Of a stretch of 64,000 nt of DNA, positions 32,841 through 40,675 are shown one piece after another (positions within the stretch are counted from its first letter, which is position 1; each line of letters starts with the position of its first letter). The notes beneath the pieces are model-generated. The model made no database searches, was not told the DNA's origin, and was given only the letters and a program-made list of their open reading frames with translations. Where the stretch lies: contig OY970236.1 of NCBI GenBank assembly GCA_963714155.1, positions 2,170,001 to 2,234,000 on the forward strand, in the 5' to 3' direction. The DNA is from VRUE01 sp963714155. GTDB lineage: Bacteria; Actinomycetota; Thermoleophilia; Solirubrobacterales; 70-9. Made by a program: the position numbers and the translations under genes.

Positions 32841-33791
32841 ATGTCAGCTCCCTTCTTCAGCGTCGTGATCACCACGTACAACCGCGCGCGGATCGTATGC
32901 CGCTGCATAGACAGCTGCCTGGCCCAGGACTTCACGGACTTCGAGATCGTCGTCGTCGACGACGGCTCCAGCGACGAGACCCAGGCGACCCTGGGAGAGC
33001 GCTACGACGACCCCCGCCTGCGCCTCGTCGTCCACGAGACCAACCGCGGCATCAACCCCGCCCGCCACACCGGCGCGACCAACGCCGCGGGCGAGTGGGT
33101 GGTCGTGATCGACAGCGACGACGAGCTGCTGCCCGGAGCGCTGGCGCGGCTGCGCGAGCTGATCGAGGGGCTGCCGCCCGGGGTGCGGGTCCTGCGCAGC
33201 CGCCAAGTCCACGACGACGGCCAGATCACCCCCGGCTTCGTCCCCAGCGGCCCCTACGACTACGAGGGCCGCATCCGCTGGGCCGAGGCGGAGGGCGGCA
33301 ACGACGCCGCCCGCTGCCTGGCCCGCGCCGTCTTCGCCGACACCCCCTACATCGACGGCCGCCGCGGCGCGATGGAGACCCTCTTCGAGCTCAACCTGGC
33401 CGAACGCGAGACCAGCCTCTGCGTCGAGGAGGTGACGACCAAGGTCCACGCCGACGCGCCCGACAGCTGGCTGCGCGCCGCCAGCACCGCCGACGTCGTC
33501 CCCCGCCTGCAGCGCGAGGCCTCCGACATGCTCTGGATGGCCGAGACGACGCTCGAGCGCCACGGCGAGGCCCTGCAGCGCTGGGGCCCGCGCCAGTACG
33601 TGACCGTCCTGCGCATCGGCGCCACCCAGGCCTTCATCCTCGGCCAGCGCCGCCTCGGCGCCCGCTACTCGCTGCGAGCGCTGCGCCGCAAACCGCTCTC
33701 CACCGCCGCCTGGATCACCCTCCTGCTCGGCCTACTGGGCCCCGCCGCCACCGCCCGCGGCGCCGTCGCCTATCGGCGCCTTGCCGCCTGA
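32841..33791 (+). CDS. Family 2 glycosyltransferase
   Basis: The ATG at 32841 (or 32826, five residues longer) gives 316 residues. GT-A features are FSVVITTYNRARIVCRCIDSCLAQ, IVVVDDGSSDETQATL, GINPARHTGATNAAGEWVVVIDSDDELLPG (DSD metal site) and, later, a helical tail with arginines (RRLGARYSLRALRRKPLS) before a hydrophobic stretch (AAWITLLLGLLGPAAT), which may insert in the membrane. It is divergent from the deacetylase with almost no spacer. Confidence 0.87.
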   Translation: MSAPFFSVVITTYNRARIVCRCIDSCLAQDFTDFEIVVVDDGSSDETQATLGERYDDPRLRLVVHETNRGINPARHTGATNAAGEWVVVIDSDDELLPGALARLRELIEGLPPGVRVLRSRQVHDDGQITPGFVPSGPYDYEGRIRWAEAEGGNDAARCLARAVFADTPYIDGRRGAMETLFELNLAERETSLCVEEVTTKVHADAPDSWLRAASTADVVPRLQREASDMLWMAETTLERHGEALQRWGPRQYVTVLRIGATQAFILGQRRLGARYSLRALRRKPLSTAAWITLLLGLLGPAATARGAVAYRRLAA

Positions 33792-33844
33792 ACCAAGCAG
33801 ATTCAGAGACCTCGATGTCGCTCCCATTTTGCTACCGTTATGGG

Positions 33845-34078
33845 ATGAGCAAGCAGATAGCTGTCCGGCTTCCAGACGAGCTTGTCGATTTCGTTGACGG
33901 GATCGTCGACTCTGGAACCGCGCGCAGTCGGGCGGTAGTAGTCACCCGTGCGCTCGAGCGCGAACGTAGGCGCGCCCTCGCCGAACGCGATGCCCGGATC
34001 CTCGCCCGCACCGGTCCGGATCCAGAGCTCGCGGGACTCGCCGAGCACGCGGCGCGGCTGCCGGTTGACATGGCCTGA
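33845..34078 (+). CDS. MazE-like antitoxin (ribbon-helix-helix type)
   Basis: The 77-residue protein begins MSKQIAVRLPDELVDFVDGIVDSG, a typical beta-strand plus helix of ribbon-helix-helix DNA-binding antitoxins, followed by SRAVVVTRALERERRR. The C-terminal half is acidic and probably wraps the toxin. Its TGA overlaps the toxin ATG (TGATG). It should neutralise the downstream nuclease and autorepress the pair. The preceding 50 nt are less GC-rich and probably hold the promoter. Confidence 0.82.
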   Translation: MSKQIAVRLPDELVDFVDGIVDSGTARSRAVVVTRALERERRRALAERDARILARTGPDPELAGLAEHAARLPVDMA

Positions 34079-34377
34079 TGCGACCCATCCACGTCGCGCA
34101 GCTTGACAAAGCCAGGCCCGTGCTGATCCTCACGCGTGAGCTCGTGCGGCCGCACCTGAGGACGGTGACCGTCGCTCCGATCACCACAACCATTCGCGGG
34201 CTCTCCAGCGAGGTGGCTGTCGATGCAATGAACGGCCTGGCGGAATCGTCGGTCGTCAGTTGCGACAACATCACCACCGTTCCCACGGATGCCGTAGGGG
34301 CGCAGATCGGTGTCTTGCTCGACAGTCAAGAGCCGGCCCTCAGTGAGGCGATCGCGGCCGCTTTCAACCTCGATTGA
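34078..34377 (+). CDS. mazF: MazF/PemK-family endoribonuclease toxin
   Basis: The 99-residue protein matches MazF proteins: RPVLILTRELVRPHLRTVTVAPITTTIRGLSSEVAVD, then NGLAESSVVSCDNITTVP and an IGVLLDSQEPALSEAIAAAFNLD tail. The N-terminal strand with the usual GDIWWVxL motif is shortened to MRPIHVAQLDKARPVL, so its ribonuclease activity may differ from classical MazF. It is translationally coupled to the antitoxin. The pair is embedded in a polysaccharide locus with no other mobile features. Confidence 0.85.
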   Translation: MRPIHVAQLDKARPVLILTRELVRPHLRTVTVAPITTTIRGLSSEVAVDAMNGLAESSVVSCDNITTVPTDAVGAQIGVLLDSQEPALSEAIAAAFNLD

Positions 34378-34402
34378 GCCAGGTTGGATCGGGGCTCGCG
34401 CC

Positions 34403-35692
34403 TCAGGCCGCCCGCGGCGCGCGAAAGAGCACCGGCCGCAGCAGCGTCGCCAGCAGCACCAGGGCGAGGACGGTCTGGCTGGCGGTCCAGACGTAGCCGA
34501 CGGCGTCGATGCCGAGGCTGGGCAGGAGCAGGGCGCTGAGGCCGAGCACGGCGATGCAGTGGGCACCCTGAATCGCGACGACGATGCGGCCGCGGTGTTC
34601 GATCCGGGCGACGCTGATGCCGAGGGTGACGATCGCGTTGGGGACCATTCCCAGAGCCAGCAGGCGCAGCAGCGTGGCGCCTTCGTCGGCGTAATCGCTG
34701 CCGAAGACCAGCAGCGCCCAGGGGGCGACGATCGCCGCCAGCGCCGCGATCGGGACGACCAGGCGCAGCGTCTGCCGCAGCGCCCGCCGCGAGAGCTCGC
34801 GCAAGCGCTCCATGTCGCTGGCCGCCTCGACCGTGAGCGAGGTCATCACGTTGAGGGCAACCAACTCGATCGCCAGCGAGACCATCCAGGGCACGAAGAA
34901 GTAGGCGGCGGCGGCCGGGCTCGCCTGGTTGGCGACGAGGATCGGCATGTAGAGGTTGCCGGCGAGGGTGAAGAGCTTGCCGGCGTAGTTGCCGGTCGCC
35001 ATCGAGAGCAGCTTGCTGCGGTCGAGCGTGCCCTCGCTGGGCGAGGCCGGGATCAGCCGCTTGAAGATCAGGACGTTGACGACGACGACCGCGACGGCCA
35101 GCGGCGCGGTCCAGGCGACGAAAGGGCCCGAGCCGGTCAATGTTGTCGCCAGCACGATCAGCAGCAGCAGCTTGGCCAGCGCGTAGAGCGCGTTCTCCAG
35201 CGGGATCCACTTGGCCGCCTTGAGCCCGGTGAGGACGCTGTCCTGGAGGGTGAAGATCGTCGTCGCGCCGGTGGCGAGGACGAAGCCGAGCAGCCAGCCG
35301 CCGCCGGAGAGGAAGCTCAGCTCCGGCGACCAGAAGCCGCTGGTGAGGGCAGCGAGCAAGCCGAAGGCGAGCGCCAGCGAGATCGTCAGCGCGTAGCTGC
35401 GGCTGACCAGGCGCCGGGTCGAGCCGCCGGCCACCGGCAGGTAGCGGACCAGCACCGCCGAGAGGCCGAGGGTGCAGGCTTCGGCGACCAGGGTCATCGC
35501 CGAGATCGCCGCCGCGTTGAGGCCGACGACACGAGCGCTGTAGGAATGGGCGGCGAGTGCCCAGAAGGCGACCCCGAGCAGGCTCGTCACCCCGGTGCCG
35601 AGGATCAGGTAGTAGCCGGTGCGGTAGAGCGGGTCGCTGAGGTGCTCGCGCAGGCGGCCGCGGCCGCTGAGGCCAGATTCGGTGCTCGCCAC
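34403..35692 (-). CDS. Wzx-like polysaccharide flippase (MOP superfamily)
   Basis: The 429-residue protein has about twelve hydrophobic segments spread along its length, for example LILGTGVTSLLGVAFWALAA near the N-terminus and TASQTVLALVLLATLLRPVLF at the end. The repeated-bundle plan and a polar loop after segment six (KRLIPASPSEGTLDRSKLLSMATGNYAGKLF) fit the MATE/Wzx group. It would move lipid-linked oligosaccharide across the membrane. That is notable because the locus also has a Wzm/Wzt exporter. It ends 25 nt from the convergent mazF stop and lies 6 nt after the upstream GT4 gene. Confidence 0.85.
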   Translation of the reverse strand: MASTESGLSGRGRLREHLSDPLYRTGYYLILGTGVTSLLGVAFWALAAHSYSARVVGLNAAAISAMTLVAEACTLGLSAVLVRYLPVAGGSTRRLVSRSYALTISLALAFGLLAALTSGFWSPELSFLSGGGWLLGFVLATGATTIFTLQDSVLTGLKAAKWIPLENALYALAKLLLLIVLATTLTGSGPFVAWTAPLAVAVVVVNVLIFKRLIPASPSEGTLDRSKLLSMATGNYAGKLFTLAGNLYMPILVANQASPAAAAYFFVPWMVSLAIELVALNVMTSLTVEAASDMERLRELSRRALRQTLRLVVPIAALAAIVAPWALLVFGSDYADEGATLLRLLALGMVPNAIVTLGISVARIEHRGRIVVAIQGAHCIAVLGLSALLLPSLGIDAVGYVWTASQTVLALVLLATLLRPVLFRAPRAA

Positions 35693-35698
35693 GCCGCC

Positions 35699-36931
35699 CT
35701 ATCCCGCCGCGCGAGTCCGCCGTGTCGCCCGCGCGACCTCGTAGGCCTGCTCGAACTGGGGCACGACCTCGGCCGGGGAGAAATCGCCGGCGCGACCGTG
35801 GGCGGCCGCGCCGAGCCGCTGGCGCAAGTCGGGGTCACCCACCAGCCGCTCGATCGCCGCGGCCAGCGCCGCCGGGTCGGCGGGCGGCACCAGCAGGCCG
35901 GTCTCGCCGTCGACCACGACGTCGCTGAGCCCGCCGATGTCGGAGGCGACGATCGGCTTGCCCGCGGCCGCTGTCTCCAACGCCACCAGCCCAAAGGTCT
36001 CGGGCAGGATCGAGGGGACGACCGTGAACAGCGAGCGCCGCAGCGCCTCGATCGCGTAGCGGTGCGGCATCGGCCCCAGCGCCACCACTCCCGGCAGGCT
36101 CGCCACCTCCTCGAGGAAGCAGCGGCCGACCAGGACCAGCGGCGGCGGGTTGCGCAGCGAGCGGTAGGCCTCGGCGAGCACGGCGCCGCCCTTGTCGAGG
36201 GTGACGTCGCCGAAGTAGAGGATGAAGGGCTCACTGGGCAAGCTGGCGAGATGGGGGTCACCGGCCGGCAGCGGCTGCGGCAGCTCGCGGATCAGGTTGG
36301 GGACGACCCGGCAGTCATCGGAGAGCTCGAGCCCGCAGCGCACCCGCACCGCCTCGCTGACCGGCAGGAAGACGTCGACGTGGCGGCGCACCCGTCGCTC
36401 CGAGGCACGGGTGAGCAGCGCAACGCCGGCACCCTTGGCCGGGCTGTAGTAATCGGCGGCGCAGCTGATGCACTTGCCCCAGCCGGGGCCGCTGCAGGGA
36501 GCACCGTGGTTGAGGAAGCGCTTGGTCGCGCAGACGAGGCCGTAGTCGTGCATCGAGAGCGCCAGTGCCGGGCCGCGGCGACGGTCGAGCGGCAGGTAGG
36601 AGTGCAGGAGCCAGTTGTGGGCGTGGACGACGTCGGGCCGCTCGCGGCGCAGCAGCCGGCGCAGGTCGAGCACGGTCTCGGGGTCGGGAGCGGGCGGCGC
36701 GTGGCGGCGCTCGTTGTCGAGGCTGATCCCCGGCAGCCGGTAGGTGGAGCTGGCCAATCCGTGGACCTCGATCCCGTTCTGGCTCGGCTCAGCCTCGCGG
36801 CCGGGCTGGCTCAGCGTCGCCACCGAAACCTCGTGCCCGCGGGCGACGAGCTCGATACTGAGGTCCTCGACCACCCGCTCGACGCCACCGACGATCGGCG
36901 CGTAGGACTGGGCGAGCATCAGGATGCGCAT
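35699..36931 (-). CDS. Family 4 glycosyltransferase with Cys-rich insert
   Basis: The ATG at 36931 gives 410 residues beginning MRILMLAQSYAPIVGGVERVVEDL. The acceptor half contains DVVHAHNWLLHSYLP and a Cys-rich loop APCSGPGWGKCISCAADYY, shared with the GT4 at 20132-21376. Donor half: FILYFGDVTLDKGGAVLAEAY, SILPETFGLVALETAAAGKPIVASDIGG and GETGLLVPPADP. It is co-directional with the flippase gene that follows. It is divergent from the GT2-GT4 fusion gene with a 47-nt spacer. Confidence 0.9.
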   Translation of the reverse strand: MRILMLAQSYAPIVGGVERVVEDLSIELVARGHEVSVATLSQPGREAEPSQNGIEVHGLASSTYRLPGISLDNERRHAPPAPDPETVLDLRRLLRRERPDVVHAHNWLLHSYLPLDRRRGPALALSMHDYGLVCATKRFLNHGAPCSGPGWGKCISCAADYYSPAKGAGVALLTRASERRVRRHVDVFLPVSEAVRVRCGLELSDDCRVVPNLIRELPQPLPAGDPHLASLPSEPFILYFGDVTLDKGGAVLAEAYRSLRNPPPLVLVGRCFLEEVASLPGVVALGPMPHRYAIEALRRSLFTVVPSILPETFGLVALETAAAGKPIVASDIGGLSDVVVDGETGLLVPPADPAALAAAIERLVGDPDLRQRLGAAAHGRAGDFSPAEVVPQFEQAYEVARATRRTRAAG

Positions 36932-36978
36932 CGACCCCGCCGATCGTAGCGTCCCCACCCGCATGCCAGAATCGCCCC

Positions 36979-39072
36979 GTGGCCGCTGCCTCTGCGCATC
37001 AAGTCGATTCCAAGACGCCTTCGATTTCGGTGCTGATCTGCGCCTATACGCTCGATCGGCTCGACGTACTCTCGCAGGCGATCGAGTCGCTCCGCGCCCA
37101 GTCGGTTGCCGCGCACGAGATCGTGCTCTGCGTCGACCACTCGCCGGAGCTGCTCGCCGAGGCGCGGCGCCGCTGGCCCGAGCTTCACCTGCTCGAGAAC
37201 CGCGAGGAGCAGGGACTTTCCGGCGCGCGCAACTGCGGCGTCGCCGAGTGCAGCGGCGAGGTCGTCGCCTTCCTCGACGATGACGCGCTCGCCGCCCCGG
37301 ACTGGCTCGAGCGCCTCGGCGAGGCCTACCGCGACCCCGACGTGCTCGGCGCCGGTGGCACCGTCCGCCCCGCCTGGGTCGAGGGCAAGCCGGCCTGGTT
37401 CCCACCCGAGTTCGACTGGGTCGTCGGCTGCACCCACTCCGGCATGCCGCGCCAGCGCGAAGCGGTGCGCAACCTGGTCGGCGCCAACATGTCGCTGCGC
37501 CGCCAGGTCCTGGTCGAGCTCGGCGGCTTCCGCCACGAGCTGGGCCGGGTCGGCACGATCCCCGCCGGCTGTGAGGAGACCGACCTCTGCATCCGCGTCA
37601 GCCAGCGCTGGCCCGAGGGCAAGATCCTCTACGACCCCGCCGCGGCGGTCGACCACTTCGTCCCCGCCGGCCGCGGCACCCGCAAGTACTTCACCTCGCG
37701 CTGTCGCGGCGAGGGACGCTCGAAGGCCGTGCTCGCCGGCCTGGTCGGCAGCGACTCGGGGCTGGAAGCCGAGCGCACCTACACCAGCCGCACGCTGCCG
37801 CTGGGCGTGCTGCGCAACCTCGGCGGCGCCCTGCGCGGGGACCCCAGCGGCCTCAGCCGCGCCGCGATGATCCTCGTCGGCCTCTTCACGACCACCAGCG
37901 GCTACCTCTCCGGCGGCCGCGAGCGCCGCCGGCTCGAAAAGCGCCGCGAGGCGGAGGGCAGCCAGGGGAGCGGCAGCCCGCGGGTGCTGACGGTCACGCC
38001 CCTCAGCCCCCTCCACCAGGGCGGGGTCGAGCGCCACGTGATGGAAGTCAGCCGCCGCATCGCCGCCGCCGGCGCCGAGGCCGAGGTGCTCTGCACCGAA
38101 CCCGGCGGGCCGAAGCTGCAGGAGGAGGAGCGCGAGGGGGTCGAGATCCGCACCGTGCGGGCCTGGCCCGCCAACCGCGACTGGTGCCTGGCGCCGCGGA
38201 TCTGGCGCGAGATGTCGCGCCAGCCCTGGGACGTGGTCCACGTCCAGTCCTACCACACGTTCGTGGCGCCGCTGGCGATGCTGCGGGCGCTCAGCCTCGG
38301 CATTCCCTACGTCGTCACCTTCCACGGCGGCGGCCACTCCTCCGACGCGCGCAACAAGGTGCGTGGCCTGCAGCGCGCCCTGCTGCGACCGCTGCTGAAG
38401 CGGGCGGCGCGCCTCGTCGCCGTCGCCCGCTTCGAGATCGAGGAGTACGGCGGCGAGCTCGGCATCCCGCCCGAGCAGTTCGCCCTGATCCCCAACGGCA
38501 CCGACCTCGCCTTCTCCAACGCCGGCAGCGGCAACGGCCACCAGCCCGAGGGGCCGCCGGCGATCGCCTCGATCGGCAGGCTGGAGCGGTACAAGGGGCA
38601 TCACCGTGTGATCGACGCTTTCCCCTATGTATTGAATAGTGAACCCGAGGCGCGGCTTTTCGTCGTCGGCACCGGGCCCTACGAAGGGGCGTTGCGCAAG
38701 CAGGCGCAGGAGCTTGGGATCGAGGACAGGGTCGAGTTCACCAGCACCCCGCCCGACCAGCCGATGGCGATGGCAGAACTCTTGCAGCGGGTCTCGTTGG
38801 TCGTCCTGATGAGCGATTTCGAGACCCACCCGCTGGTCGCGCTGGAGGCGGCGGCGGCGGGACGGCGCCTGCTCGTCGCGGATGCCAGCGGCCTCGCCGA
38901 GATCGCTGCGGACGGCTTCGCCCGGGCGATCCCACTCGACGAAAGCGCCGAGGGCATCGGTGCGGCGGTGATCGAGGAGCTCGGCAAGCCGCCGCAGACG
39001 AAGCGGCCGCAGCTCACCTCCTGGGACGAGTGCGCCGACGAGCTGCTGGCGCTCTACCGCTCCCTGGCCTAA
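36979..39072 (+). CDS. Two-domain glycosyltransferase: GT2 fused to GT4
   Basis: The 697-residue protein starts at GTG 36979. Residues about 15-260 are GT2 (SISVLICAYTLDRLDVLSQAI, GLSGARNCGVAECSGEVVAFLDDDALAAP, GCEETDLCIRVSQRWP). Residues about 333-690 are GT4 (RVLTVTPLSPLHQGGVERHVMEVSR, VTFHGGGHSSDARNK, FALIPNGTDLAF, ASIGRLERYKGHHRVIDAF, VLMSDFETHPLVALEAAAAGRR). The two halves are joined by a basic linker (GGRERRRLEKRREAEG). One polypeptide could add two successive sugars. The codons at 38580-38660 are slightly less GC-rich than the surroundings. It is the last biosynthetic gene before the GH26 array. Confidence 0.9.
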   Translation: MAAASAHQVDSKTPSISVLICAYTLDRLDVLSQAIESLRAQSVAAHEIVLCVDHSPELLAEARRRWPELHLLENREEQGLSGARNCGVAECSGEVVAFLDDDALAAPDWLERLGEAYRDPDVLGAGGTVRPAWVEGKPAWFPPEFDWVVGCTHSGMPRQREAVRNLVGANMSLRRQVLVELGGFRHELGRVGTIPAGCEETDLCIRVSQRWPEGKILYDPAAAVDHFVPAGRGTRKYFTSRCRGEGRSKAVLAGLVGSDSGLEAERTYTSRTLPLGVLRNLGGALRGDPSGLSRAAMILVGLFTTTSGYLSGGRERRRLEKRREAEGSQGSGSPRVLTVTPLSPLHQGGVERHVMEVSRRIAAAGAEAEVLCTEPGGPKLQEEEREGVEIRTVRAWPANRDWCLAPRIWREMSRQPWDVVHVQSYHTFVAPLAMLRALSLGIPYVVTFHGGGHSSDARNKVRGLQRALLRPLLKRAARLVAVARFEIEEYGGELGIPPEQFALIPNGTDLAFSNAGSGNGHQPEGPPAIASIGRLERYKGHHRVIDAFPYVLNSEPEARLFVVGTGPYEGALRKQAQELGIEDRVEFTSTPPDQPMAMAELLQRVSLVVLMSDFETHPLVALEAAAAGRRLLVADASGLAEIAADGFARAIPLDESAEGIGAAVIEELGKPPQTKRPQLTSWDECADELLALYRSLA

Positions 39073-39083
39073 ACACCGGCCGA

Positions 39084-39107
39084 CCGGGACAAACGTCCAA
39101 TCCGGTC
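39084..39107. promoter_or_regulatory. Palindromic site GGACAAACGTCC in an ACCGG/CCGGT inverted repeat upstream of GH26-1
   Basis: GGAC-AAAC-GTCC at 39087-39098 lies within a wider ACCGG...CCGGT repeat (39084-39107), about 50 nt before the GH26-1 start. The core plus the following CCAA matches the site at 40614 (AACAAACGTCCAA), and the palindrome matches those at 41913 and 10896. Confidence 0.5.
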
Positions 39108-39153
39108 CAGGCGGGACTGGAGGACCGCGCGCAGAGGTCGATCACCCCTCTGC

Positions 39154-40560
39154 ATGACCGCACTGCTTTCCAACGATCGTCTCCGCAATGCCCTCCTCGG
39201 CCTCGTCGCCCTGCTGGCCGCCACGGCGTTCTCAGCCGCGAGCGTCGCCCCGGCGCAGGGCGCTGCGCGGGCCGCCTCCAGCTGCAAGCAGGGACGGGCG
39301 GCGGCTGAGGGAGGCCCCGCCTGCAGGCGCGCCTCCGCTTCGAAAGCGCGGAATGTCCGCAGCAGCCGGCGCAAGGGTCACGGTCGCCCCGAAAAGCCGG
39401 CGGCGCCGGCGCCGACCCCCACCGCGCCGCAGCCGACCCCCACCCCCGACCCCGAGCCGACCCCGGCGCCCGCGCCGAGCCCAGAACCGGCTCCGGCTCC
39501 GGAGCAGCCCGCTCCCAGCCCGGAACCGACTCCCGCTCCAACCCCTGAACCCACCCCGGCGCCCGCGCCCGCCCCGACTCCCGCTGCCTCCTCGATCTAC
39601 TGGGGCGCCTGGATCGGCAAGCAGCTGACTGGCGACCAGCCCCCCTGGGAAATGGGCGCGGCCAGCAAGTTCGAGGAAATGGCGGGCAAGAAGCTCTCGA
39701 TCATCAACTTCTCCGCCCCCTTCGCCAAGTGCCCGACCTCCGGCGGCTCCTGCAGCTTCTACAACTTCCCGACCAACGAGATGAACACGATCCGCGCCCA
39801 CGGCTCGATCCCCTCCTACAGCTGGGCCTCGCAGTCGATCCCCTCGACCACCAACGAGCCCAACTTCCAGCTCGCCGACGTAATCAGCGGCACCTACGAC
39901 TCCTACATCCGCAAGTTCGCCGAATCGGCCAAGGCCTGGGGCCACCCCTTCTTCCTGCGCTTCAACTGGGAGATGAACGGGCGCTGGTTCCCCTGGTCGG
40001 AGGGCGTCAACGGCAACAAATCGGGCGAGTTCGTCACCGCCTGGCGCCACGTGCACGACATCTTCACCGCGGTCGGTGCCACCAACGCGACCTGGATCTG
40101 GTGCCCCAACATCGATCCCAACGGCGAATTCCTCAACCTCGCCAGCCAGTACCCCGGCGACAAATACGTCGATTGGACCGGGCTCGACGGCTACAACTGG
40201 GGCACCAACCCGGCCAAGCCTGACCGCTGGCGCAGCTTCGATCAGCTCTACAAGTCGACCTACGACAAGATCACCGCCTCGATTGCCCCCACCAAGCCGC
40301 TGATGATCAGCGAGATCGGCTCGACCGAGTACGGCGGTTCCAAGGCCGCCTGGATCCAGGACGCCCTGGCGAAGATCCCGGCCAGCTACCCGAAGATCCG
40401 CGGCCTGCTCTGGTTCGAGCAGTTCGACGACGGCATGGACTGGCCAATCGAGACCTCGAGCAGCGCCACCGACGCCTTCGCCGCCGGGATCAAGAGCCCG
40501 GCCTACGCCGGCAACCAGTTCGGCTCGCTCGCCTCCGGCCCGATCCAGGCCACCGGCTGA
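39154..40560 (+). CDS. Secreted GH26 glycoside hydrolase with Pro-rich linker (array copy 1)
   Basis: The 468-residue protein has a signal peptide (about residues 1-42), a basic/Ser-rich stretch, and a long Pro-rich linker (about residues 85-145, PTPxPxPEPxPAP repeats). A GH26 domain follows from SIYWGAWIGKQLTGDQPPWEM to the end. The general acid/base Glu is in FFLRFNWEMNGRWFPW and the nucleophile Glu in LMISEIGSTEYGG. WHVHDIFTAVGATNATWIWCPN-type blocks are shared by all five copies. GH26 includes beta-mannanases and related endo-glycanases. The substrate here is probably a beta-linked glycan, perhaps the polymer made next door. The linker implies tethering or spanning of the cell wall. Confidence 0.9.
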   Translation: MTALLSNDRLRNALLGLVALLAATAFSAASVAPAQGAARAASSCKQGRAAAEGGPACRRASASKARNVRSSRRKGHGRPEKPAAPAPTPTAPQPTPTPDPEPTPAPAPSPEPAPAPEQPAPSPEPTPAPTPEPTPAPAPAPTPAASSIYWGAWIGKQLTGDQPPWEMGAASKFEEMAGKKLSIINFSAPFAKCPTSGGSCSFYNFPTNEMNTIRAHGSIPSYSWASQSIPSTTNEPNFQLADVISGTYDSYIRKFAESAKAWGHPFFLRFNWEMNGRWFPWSEGVNGNKSGEFVTAWRHVHDIFTAVGATNATWIWCPNIDPNGEFLNLASQYPGDKYVDWTGLDGYNWGTNPAKPDRWRSFDQLYKSTYDKITASIAPTKPLMISEIGSTEYGGSKAAWIQDALAKIPASYPKIRGLLWFEQFDDGMDWPIETSSSATDAFAAGIKSPAYAGNQFGSLASGPIQATG

Positions 40561-40595
40561 CGCCCGCCCCAGACCAGGCGAAGCGCGTCACCCCG

Positions 40596-40625
40596 CGTTT
40601 GTCAACGTCAATCGAACAAACGTCC
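40596..40625. promoter_or_regulatory. CGTTTGT...ACAAACG inverted repeat with ACAAACGTCCAA site upstream of GH26-2
   Basis: CGTTTGT (40596-40602) and ACAAACG (40616-40622) form a 7-bp inverted repeat with a 13-nt spacer. The right half reads GAACAAACGTCCAATT, sharing ACAAACGTCCAAT with the GH26-1 upstream site. It lies about 50 nt before the GTG at 40676, the same distance as in GH26-1. Confidence 0.45.
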
Positions 40626-40675
40626 AATTGATCTTGCAAGGCTGAACCGGGGCCACATCGAGCCGATGGCTGGGG

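Noticed and set aside
34310..36949. An 879-codon plus-strand open frame opposite the flippase and GT4 genes
   Set aside because: Low-complexity Arg/Gln/Asp/His translation with no motifs. The minus-strand genes there have clear glycosyltransferase and flippase features.
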